Positions 37,676-44,075 of a stretch of 45,044 bases of DNA are shown here, in pieces. A model generated the notes under the pieces. It searched no databases, was not told the DNA's origin, and was given only the letters and a program-made list of their open reading frames with translations. Location: NCBI RefSeq assembly GCF_001436255.1, contig NZ_AZEI01000048.1:1-45044 (forward strand), given 5' to 3'. The stretch is from Lentilactobacillus rapi DSM 19907 = JCM 15042 (GTDB lineage: Bacteria; Bacillota; Bacilli; Lactobacillales; Lactobacillaceae). The position numbers and the translations under genes are program-made. Position 1 is the first letter of the stretch. Each line of letters starts with the position of its first letter.

Positions 37676-37696
37676 CTTTTGTAAACCTGGTATACT
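37676..37696 (+). promoter_or_regulatory. Extended -10 promoter of the second toxin RNA (RNA I, copy 2)
   Basis: The block TTTTGTAAACCTGGTATACT recurs here with TATACT at 37691-37696, followed by the same TATTAAGG.CGCCTACC leader as in the first locus. Transcription would start near 37703. Confidence 0.7.
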
Positions 37697-37737
37697 ATTA
37701 AGGTCGCCTACCTAGCGTCAGTTAGGAGGTGTATATA

Positions 37738-37833
37738 GTGTTTCAATATTTTCTTGCCCCACTTGCGGTAGCATTGATCATCGCGTGGTTTGTTGACTGG
37801 CGAGTCACAAACACCGCAAGTAAAGCGAAATAG
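37738..37833 (+). CDS. Fst-family type I toxin, copy 2 (31 residues, frameshifted tail)
   Basis: GTG start (37738) eight bases after AGGAGG. The product begins MFQYFLAPLAVALIIAW and ends FVDWRVTNTASKAK. The hydrophobic core is the same as in copy 1, but CTGAGC of copy 1 is CGAGT here. This one-base loss replaces the conserved WLSHKHRK tail with a different 12-residue tail. Toxicity may be altered or lost. The par layout is intact: RNA II promoter, shared terminator, and a direct repeat of its own sequence (GTGTATATAGT...TTTCAATATTT) at the toxin start and again beyond the terminator. Confidence 0.8.
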   Translation: MFQYFLAPLAVALIIAWFVDWRVTNTASKAK

Positions 37834-37849
37834 GCGATAATCAGCCCAC

Positions 37850-37921
37850 AATAAAGCCCTTAACAGTTACTGGCGAGTCACTGTTAAGGGCTTTGGTGTA
37901 TATAGTTTCAATATTTCTTGC
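37850..37921 (-). ncRNA. Antitoxin RNA II of the par/Fst type, copy 2
   Basis: On the minus strand TTTACA (37956-37951) and TATATT (37933-37928), 17 bp apart, repeat the first RNA II promoter exactly. The RNA would start near 37921, cover the direct repeat at 37921-37896 and end in the terminator at 37894-37853. Its repeat matches the start of toxin 2 and not that of toxin 1. Confidence 0.8.
37853..37894. terminator. Bidirectional terminator shared by toxin and antitoxin RNAs, copy 2
   Basis: The same AAGCCCTTAACAGT / ACTGTTAAGGGCTT stem as in copy 1, with flanking A and T tracts. Confidence 0.9.
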
Positions 37922-37986
37922 AACATCAATATATCATGGAAATTTTGAAATGTAAACTTGAACACTCAGCTAATATTAAGCCCTAC

Positions 37987-38289
37987 TTATGACCTATTAT
38001 CACTTACATACTCACTGAGCAGCTGATGGCGATATTCTTTCGGCCCCATTGACCGCTTAACCCGACCCCAGAGAATCGCAGCAACTTTCATTTTATTTGG
38101 GAACTGCTGACTGGCGGGATCCGCGCAAAAATCCTTCACAAAGTTGTTCCACTGATAGGTCTTTTCTTCCGCTGTCTCATCAACCAGGTCATCATTTTGC
38201 TGATATTCCCGAATAAAATCGCCAACCGTCATCGTCAAATCAGTTTTATAATAATAGTTCGCTTTAAATTTTGCTAAAGTGAGTTTCAT
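37987..38289 (-). CDS. Hypothetical protein of 100 residues
   Basis: A 100-residue soluble protein with conserved-looking elements LAKFKANYYYKTDLTMTVGDF, KTYQWNNFVKDFCADP, MKVAAILWGRVKR and YRHQLL. It may be related to the small SAP/DUF6434-type proteins of Gram-positive bacteria, but I cannot confirm this. It has no signal peptide and no membrane span. It starts after TGGAGGACCC and stands alone, between the par loci and the operon at 38574. Confidence 0.65.
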   Translation of the reverse strand: MKLTLAKFKANYYYKTDLTMTVGDFIREYQQNDDLVDETAEEKTYQWNNFVKDFCADPASQQFPNKMKVAAILWGRVKRSMGPKEYRHQLLSEYVSDNRS

Positions 38290-38345
38290 GGGTCCTCCAC
38301 CAGCATTCGTTTTGTCCTCATTATACCCTTTTCGTAATCAGATAT

Positions 38346-38475
38346 TGCCAATTACTCAAAATGGGATATGCCGTTATTAATCAACTTTAACCGAAGAAGG
38401 GGTTGCAGAATGACTATCAACTTCCGAATCAATAACGGCTAATCGGAAACCGCACCAACTGGTTTCCGATTTTTT
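38346..38475 (+). ncRNA. Candidate small RNA ending in an orphan terminator
   Basis: A clear intrinsic terminator (AATCGGAAACC with GGTTTCCGATTTTTT, 38441-38475) has no plus-strand gene in front of it. Upstream, GCCGTTATT (38370-38378) and AATAACGGC (38431-38439) are perfect inverted arms. TTGCCA (38346) and TATGCC (38368) are 16 bp apart and could be a promoter. A 10-codon frame (38411-38443) with GAAGGGG upstream lies inside and ends just before the terminator. It could be a small RNA of about 100 nt or a leader of the operon at 38574. Confidence 0.4.
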
Positions 38476-38573
38476 CTATGTAAACTACTGGCTTCTTGTT
38501 CAGTAATCATTGATATGCTATCGTCAAACCATACTTATGATTATTTCTTAACCTCAAAGGAGCATTTCACATC

Positions 38574-38756
38574 TTGAAGAAGCACCTATTTTGGATCATA
38601 TTTGCCATTTCGTTTGTTTTTGCAATTATGAGTTGGGGGCTCAGCCAAGTTTGGATTCACTTATTTCCAGCAGAAGCACCACTTTTAACCGCCACCACCA
38701 TTATCATATTTTCACTGATTGCGATTCACATTACTGATTCATTCGAAAACAGTTAG
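38574..38756 (+). CDS. Tiny membrane protein, first gene of a seven-gene operon
   Basis: A 60-residue protein with two membrane spans (LFWIIFAISFVFAIMSWGL and LLTATTIIIFSLIAIHI). It starts with TTG, preceded by AAAGGAG at 11 bases. The next gene begins 18 bases after its stop with its own GGAG site. Function unknown. The run of seven small genes from here to 40390 shares strand, spacing and codon style, and ends in a terminator. Confidence 0.6.
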   Translation: MKKHLFWIIFAISFVFAIMSWGLSQVWIHLFPAEAPLLTATTIIIFSLIAIHITDSFENS

Positions 38757-38774
38757 CATTATTGGAGATGTCGT

Positions 38775-39020
38775 ATGAAACCCCGGGAAGATCCCATCAC
38801 CAAACATCCAACCAAATACACCAAAATTAGCGGAATCTTCGGCTGGATTTGGTTAAGCTGCATTCCAATTGTCTTAGTCAGCGCCTATCTTCATATCACC
38901 ACGCTGGCAGTTGTCATGAGCTTCGTTGGCGGATTGGCTGCCATTGGGGATAGTGTTTGCGTATTCCTAGATCTATGGCAGCGCCGAAACGAAATCGCTA
39001 GAGAGGATCATCATGATTAA
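38775..39020 (+). CDS. Small membrane protein of the seven-gene operon
   Basis: An 81-residue protein with a basic N-terminus (MKPREDPITKHPTKYTK), two spans and a charged C-terminal tail (WQRRNEIAREDHHD). It starts after TTGGAGATGTCGT. Its last eight bases overlap the next gene. Function unknown. Confidence 0.65.
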   Translation: MKPREDPITKHPTKYTKISGIFGWIWLSCIPIVLVSAYLHITTLAVVMSFVGGLAAIGDSVCVFLDLWQRRNEIAREDHHD

Positions 39021-39300
39021 ACAAGTAGCCAAAAAAGCCACCAGAGCCGCTAATACGTGGTTTGCTGTCGTGATCGCCGTTAACCTGATCTTTATGCCAA
39101 TTGATTGGTTATTCCATAAATCCAACAACTTAATTGGCTTTATTCAGATGATCATTCAGGCGATTGGCAATCACAATTTCATGGTTTTCGGCGTTATTTT
39201 GCTCACACTTTTAGCCTGTTGGCTGGTTATTTTCCTAGTCGCCTTGTTTTTCTACTGGCTGAACTACGAAATCAGTAAAAAGGATTACTATCAGAAGTAA
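39013..39300 (+). CDS. Small membrane protein of the seven-gene operon
   Basis: A 95-residue protein with two to three membrane spans and a short basic amphipathic N-terminus (MIKQVAKKATRAANTW). Its start lies inside the preceding gene (8-bp overlap) after AGAGAGGATCATC. It ends with the charged NYEISKKDYYQK. No recognisable family. Confidence 0.68.
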   Translation: MIKQVAKKATRAANTWFAVVIAVNLIFMPIDWLFHKSNNLIGFIQMIIQAIGNHNFMVFGVILLTLLACWLVIFLVALFFYWLNYEISKKDYYQK

Positions 39301-39310
39301 GGTGGTTCCT

Positions 39311-39514
39311 ATGAATAAACTGCGGCGATTTTTAACTGAATTTAAAACGCATCCTGTTGGCACTTTGGCCTTAATTGGTTGGATTGTCGCCTTTAACTGG
39401 GCAATTTCTGCCAATAAAGTGATCAGTTGGATTTTTATTTCTCTACCAGTCCTTTACTGGCTGTTTATCATTTACGAATTCTGGAGGTCCCAGCAAGATG
39501 AAAAGAATCAATAG
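39311..39514 (+). CDS. Tiny membrane protein of the seven-gene operon
   Basis: A 67-residue protein with two spans (GTLALIGWIVAFNWAI and WIFISLPVLYWLFIIY) and charged ends. The start ATG 39311 follows AAGGTGGTTCCT; an in-frame GTG at 39302 lies inside that site. Its 3' end overlaps the next gene by 17 bases. Function unknown. Confidence 0.62.
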   Translation: MNKLRRFLTEFKTHPVGTLALIGWIVAFNWAISANKVISWIFISLPVLYWLFIIYEFWRSQQDEKNQ

Positions 39515-39725
39515 TCGACGTCATCAAGCAGCCGAGAAGCCCCATCACTTTCTCGTGGCTTTTCTCATCATCTTGCTGCTAATCGTTGCCTTCTTTTGTG
39601 ATTACTACAAAGGAGCCGTTCGGCAAACACCGTTATTTTATTTATTAACGTTCGTTGAGGTCGGTTGCGAAGCGTTAGCTGGCGGCTACATTGGTTGGCG
39701 GATTGTTAACCGGTTTCTTAAATAA
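39498..39725 (+). CDS. Small membrane protein of the seven-gene operon
   Basis: A 75-residue protein with a very basic N-terminus (MKRINSRRHQAAEKPHH) and two spans. The ribosome binding site TGGAGG lies inside the preceding coding sequence, whose last 17 bases it overlaps. Function unknown. Confidence 0.65.
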   Translation: MKRINSRRHQAAEKPHHFLVAFLIILLLIVAFFCDYYKGAVRQTPLFYLLTFVEVGCEALAGGYIGWRIVNRFLK

Positions 39726-39738
39726 GGAGGCCACACTG

Positions 39739-40074
39739 ATGAAAGTGAATCGTTCTCTAAAGCAGCACGCCGATAATTATCGTCAAGCCGTGCTTAACCA
39801 ACAAAGCATCAAAATTGGCCTCCTTTCACTTCGTCTGTCGACACTTTGCTGGTCGCTAACCATTATCGCGTTAATTTTGATCATATTCTCTCAAACGCGG
39901 AATCTTGGCTTCTTAGTTGCCGGAATCGCATTTCTAGGCTTTATCGATGTTTTAAATGCCTGGCTGGTCAACCATCAGCTAGGGATCATCATCAGTATCT
40001 TGCTTAGCACCTTTACGATCTTTGTTTTATGCGTTATTGCCTTGTTTGTCGTCGGCGCACTTCTTCACCTTTAA
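39739..40074 (+). CDS. Small membrane protein of the seven-gene operon
   Basis: A 111-residue protein. About 35 polar residues come first (MKVNRSLKQHADNYRQAVLNQ), then three spans to the C-terminus (ALFVVGALLHL). The start ATG 39739 follows AAGGAGGCCACACTG; a longer in-frame start would lie inside the preceding gene with no ribosome binding site. Function unknown. Confidence 0.68.
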   Translation: MKVNRSLKQHADNYRQAVLNQQSIKIGLLSLRLSTLCWSLTIIALILIIFSQTRNLGFLVAGIAFLGFIDVLNAWLVNHQLGIIISILLSTFTIFVLCVIALFVVGALLHL

Positions 40075-40087
40075 TGGAGGATTCTTT

Positions 40088-40390
40088 ATGGAAAGCTATA
40101 CGAAAAAATCTTTACTGCTAGATGTTCTTAACGAAGTTTGTGGTCAACTCAACATTAAAGTGAGCTCCCTCATCTTTTTGAACTACGAATTTACAAATGA
40201 ACAAATCCGGGACCTTTATCAATACCTAACTTTGAAGGACTCATTGACACTCACCGTCGAAGCCTTCGAACTTTCCCAAGAATTAATCAGTATCAAACCC
40301 GATTTGGGTGAGGATCAGGCAGAGGACATGGCAAGCCAATTAATTGATGCCTTACGAAAAGAAGGCCGCTTCGAAAATGTCTGGGTCTAA
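40088..40390 (+). CDS. Soluble helical protein closing the seven-gene operon
   Basis: A 100-residue acidic protein with no membrane span. It is predicted helical by its heptad-like pattern (LLLDVLNEVCGQLN, TNEQIRDLYQYL, SLTLTVEAFELSQELI, LGEDQAEDMASQLIDAL). It starts after TGGAGGATTCTTT. Like the last gene of the operon at 10093-11958, it is a soluble helical protein placed after several tiny membrane proteins, with a similar order of polar and leucine blocks, but homology is not proven. Bacteriocin immunity proteins have this size and character, which is only a hint. Confidence 0.65.
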   Translation: MESYTKKSLLLDVLNEVCGQLNIKVSSLIFLNYEFTNEQIRDLYQYLTLKDSLTLTVEAFELSQELISIKPDLGEDQAEDMASQLIDALRKEGRFENVWV

Positions 40391-40394
40391 AAAT

Positions 40395-40460
40395 AATCTA
40401 AGGGTAACTTCAGCTGACAACGCAGAAACGTCCAGCCGGAGCTACCCTTAGATTGTTTTT
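40395..40460. terminator. Bidirectional intrinsic terminator
   Basis: AATCTAAGGGTA pairs with TACCCTTAGATT at the ends of a larger hairpin that also has CAGCTG/CAGCCG arms. TTTTT follows on the plus strand and the last gene of the minus strand also ends here. Confidence 0.85.
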
Positions 40461-40815
40461 ATTGTCGTTGCCGCTTTAAGGATTGCAAGTGGATTAAAAT
40501 CAGCGTCTTCGAATAACCACCTTGTCGCAGTTGGTCATCACTTAGTTGATTAAGCTGGGTGAAAAACCACAAACTAAGGTTAAAATAGCTTTCGTGAGGA
40601 ATCGCAAATTCTAATCGGGATAAGCGTTCTGCAGCTTCTCCATACTGGTGTTCAGCAATCAGCTTTTTTAAATCAGCCTGATGAGGTAATTGTTCAGCCT
40701 GCTTTTTTGGAAACACAATCTGGGTTGGCCCACCATTCTTACCGCTAATCGCCACGCCCAGTCCCTGTCCAATTGCCCGAATTTGTCGAGTTAAAAAGTC
40801 TTCATCTTCCTGCAT
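40459..40815 (-). CDS. Hypothetical protein, possibly DUF6483-like
   Basis: A 118-residue soluble protein. The N-terminus (MQEDEDFLTRQIRAIGQGLGVAISGK) recalls the small DUF6483 proteins of Firmicutes, which open with an acidic dipeptide and an amphipathic helix. The rest is helical (LKKLIAEHQYGEAAERLSRLEF) and ends basic. The start is ATG 40815 after AAGGAGTGATCTT; an in-frame ATG 21 bases upstream lacks a site. The family link is from memory and uncertain. Confidence 0.68.
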   Translation of the reverse strand: MQEDEDFLTRQIRAIGQGLGVAISGKNGGPTQIVFPKKQAEQLPHQADLKKLIAEHQYGEAAERLSRLEFAIPHESYFNLSLWFFTQLNQLSDDQLRQGGYSKTLILIHLQSLKRQRQ

Positions 40816-40980
40816 AAGATCACTCCTTCTCATCATCCCTATCCATGCTCGTCACTAAGATATCATGATAAAATAAGGATTAGAAGTGGTCCGACAAACG
40901 ATATCAAGAATGTAAACGCCTTTTACCACCCGAATAATTCGAATCGAGAACCAACTAGAAACTAAGGAGCTGAGGTTTGC

Positions 40981-41553
40981 ATGTATGTCACGACCCAATT
41001 AATTCATTTGCGGAAACAATTTGGTCTCACCCAAACTGATGTTGCCAACAAAATCCACGTTTCAAGGCAAACCGTCTCCCACTGGGAAAATGGGCGTACC
41101 TATCCCGACATTCAAAGTCTCCAATTACTCTGCGATTTATATGGTGTATCGTTAGATGATCTAGTGAATGGGGACATTCAATCCATGAGGGGCAAGCTCT
41201 TAAAGCGGGGCATCCAGTGGCAGATTTTCGGTATCCTGATTTGTGTCCTGTTTACCTATCTTTCGTTAATAAGTATGCGATGGTTGCCAGCTGGGATTGC
41301 AATGATGTTGGTCGCAACTTTTGCGACACTTGGGGTTGTCCTGTCGATTACCCTCATCACCAAAACCAGAAGCTTTGAACTCAACACTTACCGGCAAATC
41401 CTGCAGTATTTAAAGACCGGTGAGGTTGCCCCGAATCAAACGAGCACCAAGCAACGCACCGTTGTCATCATTTTCTCGGCGTTGCTTGGTGCTGTCATTG
41501 GACTTATCCTAACCCTATTAATCGGGATCTATCTGCTCGGTTGGTCCTTTTAA
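40981..41553 (+). CDS. XRE-family regulator fused to a membrane domain
   Basis: A 190-residue protein. Residues 6-65 are the HTH (RKQFGLTQTDVANKIHVSRQTVSHWENGRTYPDI, then DLYGVSLDDLVNGD). Four membrane spans follow in two pairs (about 80-120 and 155-188). It starts after AAGGAGCTGAGGTTTGC. The neighbouring convergent gene (41556) encodes a small membrane protein. Target unknown. Confidence 0.85.
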   Translation: MYVTTQLIHLRKQFGLTQTDVANKIHVSRQTVSHWENGRTYPDIQSLQLLCDLYGVSLDDLVNGDIQSMRGKLLKRGIQWQIFGILICVLFTYLSLISMRWLPAGIAMMLVATFATLGVVLSITLITKTRSFELNTYRQILQYLKTGEVAPNQTSTKQRTVVIIFSALLGAVIGLILTLLIGIYLLGWSF

Positions 41554-41555
41554 GG

Positions 41556-42092
41556 CTATTTAGTTTGAACAAATGCTAAAGCCAGCCAGTGGACAACCAT
41601 CCAGAACAGCAATGGCTGCCAATATTCAGGAATCGATATTTTTAATGATTTGACCCATCTGATCACGTAATGGGTACTTTTGATGTACTGATTATTGTGA
41701 ATGGTTCGCAGGGTTATCATCGATAGGAAGTACAGAATCATGGCAAATGTTATCATTTGCAGCAGCCCTGCCAGCAAGCCGCCAATATTGCCATTTATTA
41801 AAAAGATGATTGACCCCAGTAAGTCCATCAAAACAACTGGATAGAATAAGAATGTCGGCACTACCAGGATCCATCTTATGGGGATAAGCGAGACCACTAG
41901 ATAAACGAGGATCAACTTGCCCAAAACTACAACCGGGTCGATCAATGATCTCAATGAGACGCTAAATGTTAAATGAATGGGCAGTTGAAAGAACTGTTTC
42001 CCAACCGCACTCATCAATAGCAAGATCACAAACATCCCATAGACAATCAGGCTAATCATGATCCCTTTTGTCATCTTAATTTTTGGAAACAT
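41556..42092 (-). CDS. Small multi-pass membrane protein, paralogue of 147-671
   Basis: A 178-residue protein with about five membrane spans. It shares the segment VYLVVSLIP.R....VP with the protein at 147-671 (VYVVFSLIPYRFAVLIP), at about the same distance from the N-terminus, and both end with a span beginning near a PLL/PLI pair. The start ATG 42092 follows AAGAGGTGG. A 58-residue membrane protein gene ends 13 bases upstream, so the two form an operon. Function unknown. Confidence 0.75.
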   Translation of the reverse strand: MFPKIKMTKGIMISLIVYGMFVILLLMSAVGKQFFQLPIHLTFSVSLRSLIDPVVVLGKLILVYLVVSLIPIRWILVVPTFLFYPVVLMDLLGSIIFLINGNIGGLLAGLLQMITFAMILYFLSMITLRTIHNNQYIKSTHYVIRWVKSLKISIPEYWQPLLFWMVVHWLALAFVQTK

Positions 42093-42105
42093 CCAAACCA
42101 CCTCT

Positions 42106-42282
42106 TCAATATGTATTTTGCTGAAGAATCGAGATTATATATATTGTCAAACAAATCGACGAAGACAGAATCAAAAACGGGAAGTATCCCTTAACTGACA
42201 ACTGATTAAGCTTAAAATGGACCTTTATCAATAAACCAACCAATGCGGCAACAAGGGTCACAATCACCAACAGCCAAAGCAC
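42106..42282 (-). CDS. Tiny membrane protein (58 residues), GTG start
   Basis: A short gene read directly from the minus strand. The GTG at 42282 has AGAAGGGAGG eight bases upstream. The product starts MLWLLVIVTLVAALVGLLIK, continues VHFKLNQLSVKGYFPF, and has a second span ending SILQQNTY. It ends 13 bases before the start of the membrane protein gene at 42092, with which it is probably cotranscribed. It has no recognisable family, but the ribosome binding site, spacing and two clean spans make it a likely real gene. Confidence 0.6.
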   Translation of the reverse strand: MLWLLVIVTLVAALVGLLIKVHFKLNQLSVKGYFPFLILSSSICLTIYIISILQQNTY

Positions 42283-42457
42283 CAAATTAACCTCCCTTCT
42301 TTATTCAATTAATGTTTTGACCTTATCATAATCGGAAACCCAACAAAAGAACTTCTGGGTTTACATCCGGTTTACGTTTGCGATCTAATTTTTTCTTCGA
42401 AAACTTATTAATAAATGCTATATTGTATATAGAAGAATTTAGAAAGGTGGGATTTAC

Positions 42458-42979
42458 ATGGAGGATTTAGCAAGACAACTCAAAAAAGCCCGCATCAATC
42501 GCGGGCTATCACAAAACGAAGTCGCAACCATCCTACATATCTCCCGTCAGTCAATCTCTAAATGGGAAAATGGCCGTGGCTACCCAGACATTGACAACCT
42601 CGTTTCATTAAGTCGGATCTATCAAACCTCAACGGATCAGCTGCTCCAACAAAATAACCAACTTAAACAGGAAATTCAGGAACAGCAAACCATTCCCATG
42701 GGAGACGACAAACCTAAACCGGTATCAATGGAGCTTTATCAAAATAACGATGAAGGCATTATCCTCCTCATCCTCTCGTTGGTGTCCGCACTGGTACCAA
42801 TAGTAGGTGTTTTTCTGCCAATGTACGTGCTTTGGCGGAATAACAAATACAACAGCCTCCACAAAACAATTATTGTGGTCTCGGCTGTTGTCATCTTAAT
42901 TAGTTTAATTAGTGTTTACGTGATTATCAGTGATAATTGGCTTCATCCATCAGGAACGAAAATATACAAAATTAATTAG
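42458..42979 (+). CDS. XRE-family regulator fused to a membrane domain
   Basis: A 173-residue protein. The HTH reads LKKARINRGLSQNEVATILHISRQSISKWENGRGYPDIDNL, then IYQTSTDQLLQQ. A polar linker (residues 65-95) leads to two spans (about 100-125 and 135-160). It starts after AAAGGTGGGATTTAC. It overlaps the end of the convergent secreted-protein gene by eight bases. The upstream region (42330-42378) carries GGAAACCCA/TGGGTTTACATCC inverted arms that could be an operator. Confidence 0.83.
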   Translation: MEDLARQLKKARINRGLSQNEVATILHISRQSISKWENGRGYPDIDNLVSLSRIYQTSTDQLLQQNNQLKQEIQEQQTIPMGDDKPKPVSMELYQNNDEGIILLILSLVSALVPIVGVFLPMYVLWRNNKYNSLHKTIIVVSAVVILISLISVYVIISDNWLHPSGTKIYKIN

Positions 42980-43307
42980 CGGTCACGTGAATTTTATGGT
43001 CGGCAACCTTCGTCTTCAAGTATGTGCGATAGACAACGTTGCCGACTTTTCTTGTCATATGTAACGTCACTTTATTGCTGGCGGGTTGGGAAACATACTT
43101 TTTGACGATTGATCCCACTAACCCTTTCGCCTTCACATGAGAAACATCCGTAATCCGATTGCCGTGAGTGGTAACGTCATACTTAGCTTCCCAAGACAGG
43201 GCGGATACGTGTGAAACCCGATAGGTCGCCGCGTTGACGTGAAGCTCTGCACACATAACTAAAATAAAGCATCCTGCGGCAATAATCAGCTTTTTGATGT
43301 GATCCAT
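42972..43307 (-). CDS. Small secreted protein, unknown function
   Basis: A 111-residue protein with a signal peptide (MDHIKKLIIAAGCFILVM, cleavage near residue 26, VNA). The mature part of about 85 residues is rich in V, T, K and H and looks beta-stranded (THGNRITDVSHVKAKGLVG, VTLHMTRKVGNVVYRTYLKTKV). GAGGAG directly abuts the ATG, an unusually short spacing. No motif is recognised. It is convergent with the XRE gene at 42458. Confidence 0.6.
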   Translation of the reverse strand: MDHIKKLIIAAGCFILVMCAELHVNAATYRVSHVSALSWEAKYDVTTHGNRITDVSHVKAKGLVGSIVKKYVSQPASNKVTLHMTRKVGNVVYRTYLKTKVADHKIHVTAN

Positions 43308-43367
43308 CTCCTCAATCTAATTGTTGCCTTTAAAGATACCGCATTTAACCAGTTTGCGCAAACTGAC

Positions 43368-43559
43368 TCAGTTTTGAATCTGTTGAAAGGTTCCGACATC
43401 AAGAACCAACGTGATGGTCACCACCAGAATAATCTGATACAAATCGCTCTCTTGGAACTGACGATTAACGATTGCCATGATTGGGCTCATTAAAAATGCA
43501 AGCGCCGTAATGTTCAAAATTCCGAATATAATTGAAAAGAAAATTCGTTTCAAATTCAT
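43368..43559 (-). CDS. Tiny membrane protein
   Basis: A 63-residue protein with two spans (IFFSIIFGILNITALAFLMSP and a second near LYQIILVVTITLVL). The start is ATG 43559 after AAAGAAGGGTGATTGCC. It lies upstream of the small secreted protein on the same strand with a 60-bp gap, so the two may be cotranscribed. Function unknown. Confidence 0.58.
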   Translation of the reverse strand: MNLKRIFFSIIFGILNITALAFLMSPIMAIVNRQFQESDLYQIILVVTITLVLDVGTFQQIQN

Positions 43560-43843
43560 GGCAATCACCCTTCTTTAAGCATGTAACGTCAATAAGCAAC
43601 GGTGTTAACTGATTGTGAAACATTATCGATTAACAAACTTTACTTCTATCGTATCACCTGTCGGTTCCAAGCCAAGAAACCATTAGTTTACGTTATCCAA
43701 TTCATGGTTTACATGAGGAAAACCCCAGTTTCCGATAAGTATAATTTGATGTCAGTTTATAAATTATCTTATACTAAGTCAAGCAATTAGGTTTTTGATT
43801 ATTTTTTGGCTATCAACTAGCTATTGCTTAAACATATTTCGAC

Positions 43844-43891
43844 AAAAACTGGGTTAGACAAATGACCGCTCATTTGTCTAACCCAGTTTTC
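43844..43891. terminator. Intrinsic terminator of the rpmG-rpsN operon
   Basis: AAAACTGGGTTAGACAAATG pairs with CATTTGTCTAACCCAGTTTT, a perfect 20-bp stem, and T-rich sequence follows on the minus strand (TTTTTGTCG). Confidence 0.92.
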
Positions 43892-43916
43892 ATCACTATT
43901 TAGTTCCAAAACCTCA

Positions 43917-44042
43917 TTAATCAAGGTTGGTCCGGCGCTTTTGGGTTTTAACTTCCTTGATAATCTTCAAAGCCCGTTTACGGGTCTTGATATTTGGACT
44001 TTTCAGGAGCCGATAGGCACTTGATAAATCTTGCTTTTCCAT
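43917..44042 (-). CDS. Small basic protein of 41 residues (putative metal homeostasis protein)
   Basis: A 41-residue, strongly basic protein (MEKQDLSSAYRLLKSPNIK, then TRKRALKIIKEVKTQKR and RTNLD). Start ATG 44042 follows AAGGAGAAAGCC. It is the third gene after rpmG and rpsN in the zinc-responsive operon. Proteins of this size and pattern next to alternative ribosomal proteins in lactobacilli are, as far as I recall, annotated as putative metal homeostasis protein; no mechanism is known. Confidence 0.75.
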   Translation of the reverse strand: MEKQDLSSAYRLLKSPNIKTRKRALKIIKEVKTQKRRTNLD

Positions 44043-44075
44043 TGGCTTTCTCCTTATTCATTGAATCGTGATCGA

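Noticed and set aside
37210-37990. The two 390-bp near-repeats as insertion sequence or MITE ends
   Set aside because: The conserved parts are exactly promoter, leader, toxin, terminator and antisense promoter of par loci. No terminal inverted repeats or target duplications are visible.
38574-40390. Phage holin or lysis cassette
   Set aside because: There are no endolysin, portal, terminase or other phage genes nearby, and seven small membrane genes in a row do not match a lysis module.
43569-43835. Short open frames between the small membrane protein and the rpmG operon terminator
   Set aside because: They have no ribosome binding sites and a composition typical of AT-rich intergenic sequence.
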